Source of the DNA: an uncultured Hungatella sp.
Lineage (GTDB): Bacteria; Bacillota; Clostridia; Lachnospirales; Lachnospiraceae
Direction of reading: 5' to 3'
NCBI GenBank assembly: GCA_910586845.1
Contig: CAJUJV010000019.1
Location: forward strand, 35,365 to 52,591
DNA: 17,227 nucleotides
In this document: one piece after another, positions 13,826 to 17,227 of the stretch
Layout of the letters: each line of letters begins with the position of its first letter
Position numbering within the stretch: position 1 is the stretch's first letter
Notes under the pieces: model-generated
The model's input: only the letters and a program-made list of their open reading frames with translations
What the model was told of the DNA's origin: nothing
Databases searched by the model: none
Translations under genes and position numbers: made by a program

Positions 13826-14967
13826 AACATGGAATCAAAGAGCACCCATCCGGCCCGGAACAGTCTCATAAGCTGCCACACAGCGATACCTTTCAGACCG
13901 TATGTCTCTACCAGCCGGAATTTTTCCTGCCAGCTTCTCACGTCTTCAAACCATACCTCATGGCTGATTCCGTACTGCCAGTAGCGGAAGTAAGGGGACT
14001 GAGCCGTCTGATCGTACAGGATAGGGACTCCGTAGAACACGGCCAGTTCCACTGCCTCCTGATTGCCCAGTGTGCGGGCGGCGGTGATGCCTCTTTTGTA
14101 GGGCAGGGGCCAGTCGTATCCGTAGTTAGGGACGCCCAGACAGATCTTGTCTGCCCGGATTTTCGTCAGAGCATATTCTACTACCCGTCTTACCTGATTG
14201 ATCGGGGCTACGGCCATGGGGGGACCGTAGGTGTACCCCCACTCATAAGTCATCAGCACCACCCAGTTGGCGGCAGCTCCCAGGCCGCCGTAGTCGATTC
14301 CCTCATAGAGAAGTCCCTTCTGGCTGTCCGAATGCTTGGGCGCCAGGGCCACGGACACCTGGTATCCCAGAATATTGAGAACTCTGGCGGCGTAGGCCAC
14401 GAAGGTGGTGAACAGATCCCGGTCCTCCCTAAGCACATACTCAAAATCAATATTGACGGCCTGATATCCTTTTTCCAGCAGAACGGCGGCCAGACCGTTG
14501 ACCAGCCGGCGCTGCACCGCAGAGTCGCGTACCAGGACAGTGACAAGATTGTTGTTGAAGTGCCCGTCTGAGTCCAGAGGAGTCAGGGTCAGGGTGGCCA
14601 TGGCTCCGGAGCGGACGGCAGCCTGCACCATCCACCGGTCGTCCAGCGTGGGAGGGATCAGATCCCCGGAGGCTGTGAAGCCATAGGAGAAAACCGCCAG
14701 CTCCGAGAGAGAGAGCAGGGTTTCTTCCAGAACCGACGGGGAGATGAAGGGATAGGCATATCCGCCTGCAAAGACCGGAGGTCCGGCCGCAGCGGCAGTA
14801 TATGGATCCGTTAAGGAAGTTTTTGCGGGAAACAACAAGGCCTGCCCGACGGCAAGCCTGTAAGGATAAACCAGCTGATTGATCTCGATAATAGAGCGGA
14901 CATCCGCCCCCTGTTCTCTGGCGATGGTATCTATCGTATCGCCCTGACGCACTACATAGATTTCCAT
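13804..14967 (-). CDS. LysM-GH18 hydrolase, SleL/YaaH-like spore cortex enzyme
   Basis: A 387-residue protein with one LysM domain (residues ~2-47, IYVVRQGDTIDTIAREQG... VGQALLFP) and a glycoside hydrolase 18 domain (~65-385). The GH18 catalytic region reads AVNIDFEYV, with D174 and E176 matching the DxE pair; the first Asp of the usual DxxDxDxE is replaced (Q169). YDWPLPYKRG and GIAVWQL are family-like later blocks. No signal peptide is present, as in SleL/YaaH proteins, which are made in the mother cell and cut cortex fragments. Most SleL proteins have two LysM repeats, while this one has a single repeat. It follows sdpI by 45 bp on the same strand. Whether it is a germination enzyme or another coat-associated GH18 is not settled. 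Confidence 0.85.
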   Translation of the reverse strand: MEIYVVRQGDTIDTIAREQGADVRSIIEINQLVYPYRLAVGQALLFPAKTSLTDPYTAAAAGPPVFAGGYAYPFISPSVLEETLLSLSELAVFSYGFTASGDLIPPTLDDRWMVQAAVRSGAMATLTLTPLDSDGHFNNNLVTVLVRDSAVQRRLVNGLAAVLLEKGYQAVNIDFEYVLREDRDLFTTFVAYAARVLNILGYQVSVALAPKHSDSQKGLLYEGIDYGGLGAAANWVVLMTYEWGYTYGPPMAVAPINQVRRVVEYALTKIRADKICLGVPNYGYDWPLPYKRGITAARTLGNQEAVELAVFYGVPILYDQTAQSPYFRYWQYGISHEVWFEDVRSWQEKFRLVETYGLKGIAVWQLMRLFRAGWVLFDSMFQRLLSP

Positions 14968-14998
14968 GGAAATCCCTGCCGTTTTTCACAGTATATTC

Positions 14999-15023
14999 CG
15001 GAGGAAGTCAGATCATTCCTCCG
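14999..15023 (-). repeat. Hairpin over the sdpI stop codon
   Basis: CGGAGGAA (14999-15006) and TTCCTCCG (15016-15023) are exact inverted copies with a 9-nt loop. On the minus strand this hairpin covers the end of sdpI and precedes the GH18 gene by ~30 bp. There is no T-run, so it could be a weak block between the two genes or have no function. Confidence 0.35.
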
Positions 15024-15681
15024 AGATCCTGCGAAACCACACATAACTCATGATATAGGGGATGATGGTGGCGGCCATAACCGGAACGAAAAGAAGGATC
15101 ATCTTGGCCCGGTCGCCGGGAAGAAAAGCCCCGGCAAATCCCAGGATGCCGGCTCCGAACATCAGGCGGCCTCCCAGCCGGTGAGTCTTGTTCCACACCG
15201 TCTCGTCGGACAGGGCCCAGGGAGTCCTAAATCCGCAGAAGAAGTTCTGGCGGAATTTGGGCATCATATTTCCCAGAGTCATGAACAGGATCCCGCACAT
15301 GGCCGTGATCACGGTGCTGACGCGGATGGTTCCGGGGCGGAAGCTTTCCACGACGATGATGGACGTGGTAACCAGGAGAAAGACCTGCATAAACAGCTGA
15401 AAACTCTGGTAAACCTCCGGAAATTTGCTGTAATTCTTTCTCTTGGGATCGATCATGGGGAGCACCTGGAACATCCCTGCCAGAAACGGAGACATCCCGG
15501 CGATGATCCAGATGTTGTTTTTAGAACCATAGCTGACCTCCCCGTCTATGCCCCAGTTAGTGGGGATCTGTGCCGGAAGGCTCCGGTAAACTGCCGCTGC
15601 CAGCACAAGAGGCAGCAGAGACAGGATCCAGATCGCGGCCTGCTTTCGGGCAAACGCCCTGTCTTTTTTCATCTCATTCAT
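15013..15681 (-). CDS. sdpI: SdpI-family membrane protein with N-terminal DUF1648
   Basis: A 222-residue protein with about six membrane segments. The N-terminal region carries the DUF1648 pattern LPAQIPTNWGIDGEVSYGSK (~35-54), and the second half has the SdpI signature GNMMPKFRQNFFCGFRTPWALSDETVWNKTHRLGG. In Bacillus SdpI is the immunity protein against the SdpC toxin and, with SdpR, a signal-sensing pair. Many clostridia carry sdpRI pairs with no sdpABC, and none is seen here. The start codon overlaps the sdpR stop (ATGA), so the genes are translationally coupled; a second in-frame ATG at 15672 is also possible. The family assignment is firm; a self-immunity role here is inference. Confidence 0.88.
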   Translation of the reverse strand: MNEMKKDRAFARKQAAIWILSLLPLVLAAAVYRSLPAQIPTNWGIDGEVSYGSKNNIWIIAGMSPFLAGMFQVLPMIDPKRKNYSKFPEVYQSFQLFMQVFLLVTTSIIVVESFRPGTIRVSTVITAMCGILFMTLGNMMPKFRQNFFCGFRTPWALSDETVWNKTHRLGGRLMFGAGILGFAGAFLPGDRAKMILLFVPVMAATIIPYIMSYVWFRRISEE

Positions 15682-15983
15682 TGTCTTTCTGCAATTCTTC
15701 TTTTGATTTTTTCATTGTGATCTTCTCCTTTCAGTCCGGAAAACCATCCAAGAAGTTCCTCCACTACTGACATGTTCAGTTCATAGAAGATATATTTTCC
15801 GCGGCGCTCATCCAAAATCAATCCTGCCTCTTTTAAGATGGACAGATGATGGGAAATGGTTGCGCCTGAGACAGGAAAATGTTCTCCGATCTCACCGGCA
15901 GTCATGGAGCCGTTCTTCAGCAGGTTCAGAATCTCACGTCGGTTGTGATCCGACAGGGCTTTGAAAGTCTTTTGAAATCTCAT
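15678..15983 (-). CDS. sdpR: ArsR-family regulator, SdpR-like
   Basis: A 101-residue winged-helix protein. Helices read FQKTFKALSDHNRREILNLLK (~3-23), the recognition unit GEIGEHFPVSGATISHHLSILKEAGLI (~30-56), and the wing DERRGKYIFYEL. There is no ELCVCDL-type metal-binding motif, so it is not a typical metal sensor and fits the SdpR group. The frame extends to an ATG at 16019, but that lies inside the operator palindrome; the ATG at 15983 has AGGGA 8 bp upstream and begins the usual MRFQKTFKALSD, so I use it. It heads the sdpR-sdpI pair and possibly the GH18 gene. Autoregulation through the palindrome at 16018-16037 is likely. Confidence 0.88.
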   Translation of the reverse strand: MRFQKTFKALSDHNRREILNLLKNGSMTAGEIGEHFPVSGATISHHLSILKEAGLILDERRGKYIFYELNMSVVEELLGWFSGLKGEDHNEKIKRRIAERQ

Positions 15984-16017
15984 GAGTCTGTTCCCTGCCT
16001 TTCCTTTGCATGTCAAC

Positions 16018-16037
16018 ATTTAGATATATATCTAAAT
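16018..16037. promoter_or_regulatory. Perfect 20-bp palindrome, candidate SdpR operator
   Basis: ATTTAGATATATATCTAAAT is its own reverse complement at all 20 positions. It lies just downstream of the minus-strand -10 of sdpR, over the predicted start of transcription. An ArsR-type protein encoded by the gene it precedes is the obvious ligand. Confidence 0.7.
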
Positions 16038-16039
16038 AT

Positions 16040-16068
16040 AAAATACCATATCTGTATTCGGAAGTCAA
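16040..16068 (-). promoter_or_regulatory. Promoter of sdpR-sdpI
   Basis: On the minus strand TTGACT (16068-16063) is followed after 17 bp by TATTTT (16045-16040), preceded by the extended -10 TG. The operator palindrome abuts it downstream. Confidence 0.65.
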
Positions 16069-16103
16069 GGATGTAAGAAATGCCAAAATGACTGCCCGGG
16101 GCT

Positions 16104-16122
16104 GCTCCCGGACAGCGGGAGC
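16104..16122. repeat. Short GC-rich hairpin between divergent promoters
   Basis: GCTCCCG (16104-16110) and CGGGAGC (16116-16122) are exact inverted copies around GACAG. There is no T-run. It lies between the sdpR promoter and the rightward promoter at 16138 and may simply be a spacer structure. Confidence 0.35.
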
Positions 16123-16137
16123 CTGATGAACAAAAGA

Positions 16138-16166
16138 TTGTATTTTGAACCGGAAGTTGTTATACT
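16138..16166 (+). promoter_or_regulatory. Promoter of the SGNH-like gene
   Basis: TTGTAT (16138-16143), 17 bp, then TATACT (16161-16166) with an extended -10 TG (16158-16159). It lies ~85 bp upstream of the coding start. Confidence 0.6.
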
Positions 16167-16250
16167 TGAAAGGAAACAGAGACTGCCCCTTTTCTGCCGC
16201 GGTTTTGCCGGAGGGCGGGCAGCTTACAAAAAACGAGGAGGATATGAGCG

Positions 16251-16949
16251 ATGACAACCGTAAAATTTGCTGTTACTGTAAATTCTGAAACAGAGTGGTC
16301 AGACGAGGCATTTAATTATTTGGCTTTAGGAAATAGCATTACAAAACATGAAATATGTAGTTATTGGTTTGATGAAGTGGGTATGGCGGCTACTTCTGAA
16401 AAAACTGATTATTTTCATTTAGTCTGTAATGCTTTACGGGGATTATTCAGGAAAGAACAATATAATGATGGTTTAAGAGCATATGCATATAATTTTTCTG
16501 TTTGGGAAAAACAAATTAATGATAGAACACAGATCTTAGGTGCCTTAAATGGAATCTTGGATGAAAGGATTGATTTGATTACAATCCAATTAGGTGAAAA
16601 TGTAGATAATTTTGAAACATTTGAGAGAGATTATGAGGAACTGTTAGTATATATTAAGAAAAAATGTCCCAATACGGAAATTATAGCAGTAGGAAATTTT
16701 TGGAATTATCCCGAATGTGAGAATATAAAAACCTCTGTTACGAAGAGGCTTTTGATAGACTATGTAGATTTAACTAAGATATGGAACAATGATGAATATA
16801 TTGCCGGAATGGGTACAGTAGTATATGGCGCGGACGGCAAAAAGTATATGATTGAACATGAGGGGGTTGCAACGCACCCTGGAGACAAGGGAATGAAATA
16901 TATTGCAGATTCTATTATTAATAAAATAACTGAAAGGTGGAACCGGTAA
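16251..16949 (+). CDS. SGNH/GDSL-hydrolase-like protein (AT-rich, probably acquired)
   Basis: A 232-residue protein with no signal peptide. Block I is YLALGNSITKHEI (~23-35), with a GNSIT serine box in place of GDSIT; a middle segment reads LITIQLGENVDNF, and the C-terminal block V-like THPGDKGMKYIADSI supplies the Asp/His-type end (H in HP). This fits SGNH hydrolases, which act as esterases on carbohydrates or lipids and often sit in surface-polysaccharide loci; the substrate here is unknown. AGGAGG (16236-16241) is 9 bp from the ATG. An earlier ATG at 16244 is in another frame and stops after 14 codons. Base and codon use are markedly AT-rich against every gene to its left, which suggests transfer. 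Part of its 3' half is duplicated downstream. Confidence 0.72.
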   Translation: MTTVKFAVTVNSETEWSDEAFNYLALGNSITKHEICSYWFDEVGMAATSEKTDYFHLVCNALRGLFRKEQYNDGLRAYAYNFSVWEKQINDRTQILGALNGILDERIDLITIQLGENVDNFETFERDYEELLVYIKKKCPNTEIIAVGNFWNYPECENIKTSVTKRLLIDYVDLTKIWNNDEYIAGMGTVVYGADGKKYMIEHEGVATHPGDKGMKYIADSIINKITERWNR

Positions 16950-16992
16950 AATTTTGGTGTTATGAAAGAAAGTTTAAGGATAAAAAGGAGCT

Positions 16993-17070
16993 ATGTTGAA
17001 GTTTTCTATGAATAGCCTGAATAAATGTAAGCGTCAAATAAGTTCTTACATATGGACGGAGAGGTCCTAA
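16993..17070 (+). CDS. Small ORF of 25 codons
   Basis: AAAAAGGAG sits about 3 bp before an ATG that opens a 25-codon frame beginning MLKFSMNSLNKCKRQ and ending at TAA 17068-17070. I recognise no family. It may be a remnant of a gene disrupted by the rearrangement that left the truncated copy at 17084 onward. The rest of the 16950-17083 gap holds only a 6-bp hairpin, ATTCCT-AATA-AGGAAT (17070-17085). Confidence 0.2.
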   Translation: MLKFSMNSLNKCKRQISSYIWTERS

Positions 17071-17083
17071 TTCCTAATAAGGA

Positions 17084-17227
17084 ATAGACTATGTAGATTT
17101 AACTAAGATACCCTCCGTGAACAAAGGGACAACCGCGTGTTCCCTTGTTCACGGAGGGTATGGAACAATGATGAATATATTGCTGGAATTGGTACAGTAG
17201 TATATGGCGCGGACGGCAAAAAGGATA
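17084..17227 (+). pseudogene. 5'-truncated copy of the SGNH-like gene, interrupted
   Basis: Bases 17084-17110 and 17161-17227 match 16755-16848 of the intact gene at 91 of 94 positions, running off the window end. The match begins abruptly at ATAGAC, and an in-frame TAA lies two codons upstream (17078), so there is no start. A 50-bp insertion (17111-17160) breaks the copy after AAGATA and shifts the frame, which then meets TAG. The differences are one silent change, Met to Ile and Tyr to Asp. This is a non-coding fragment from a local duplication or from a second family member. Confidence 0.85.
17109..17160. mobile_element. Short palindromic element E2 with TA target duplication
   Basis: The 48-bp core 17111-17158 has arms CCCTCCGTGAACAA and TTGTTCACGGAGGG pairing perfectly over 14 bp, continued by GGGA/TCCC after a one-base bulge. 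TA flanks both sides (17109-17110 and 17159-17160). In the intact gene copy the same place reads AAGATATGGAAC (16776-16787), with a single TA, so the element plus one TA was gained. TA duplication is the habit of the IS630/Tc1/mariner superfamily. The element encodes nothing and would need a transposase in trans. It is related to E1 at 2941-2982. Confidence 0.8.

Noticed and set aside
17084..17227. Template/variable repeat pair of a diversity-generating retroelement
   Set aside because: The three differences from 16755-16848 are not at adenines of one copy, and no reverse transcriptase is seen.

Overview
The window looks like chromosomal DNA from a spore-forming, gut-type clostridium, most likely Lachnospiraceae. 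The signs are purine-rich Shine-Dalgarno sites, sigma-A promoters with extended -10 elements, a T-box riboswitch in front of thrS, a LysM/GH18 spore-lytic type enzyme and protein sequences of clostridial character. Most of the window has moderately high GC. The last ~1 kb, from about 16251, is clearly AT-rich and looks acquired.

Layout from left to right. A YczE-type membrane protein (58-726) comes first. A branched-chain aminotransferase gene (ilvE) under a strong promoter is followed 1 bp later by an AEC-family permease. Next is an XRE-HTH/Uma2-nuclease fusion with its own promoter, then a threonine T-box leader and thrS with a terminator. The centre (6332-12517) is a fructoselysine/Amadori-product locus in the Bacillus subtilis order frlB-frlO-frlN-frlM-frlD, followed by the GntR-type regulator frlR. 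FrlO, FrlN and FrlM import the glycated amino acid, FrlD phosphorylates it on the sugar and FrlB cleaves the phosphate ester to glucose 6-phosphate and the free amino acid. The transporter ATPase is not in the window and is presumably shared. A structured element between frlO and frlN and a TTG start on frlN probably lower permease expression relative to the binding protein.

Downstream of frlR, and closely spaced with it, are a YitT/DUF2179 membrane protein and a DUF523 protein. On the opposite strand lie sdpR-sdpI (ArsR regulator plus SdpI-type membrane protein) and a LysM-GH18 hydrolase, reading toward the DUF523 gene and overlapping its 3' end by 22 bp. A perfect 20-bp palindrome sits at the sdpR promoter.

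The right end holds an AT-rich SGNH/GDSL-hydrolase-like gene and, 130 bp after it, a 5'-truncated copy of its 3' part. That copy is interrupted by a ~48-bp palindrome flanked by TA on both sides, while the intact copy keeps the uninterrupted TA site. A related palindrome, also flanked by TA, lies at 2941-2982. Together they indicate a tiny palindromic mobile element with TA target duplication, which is the most notable observation here.
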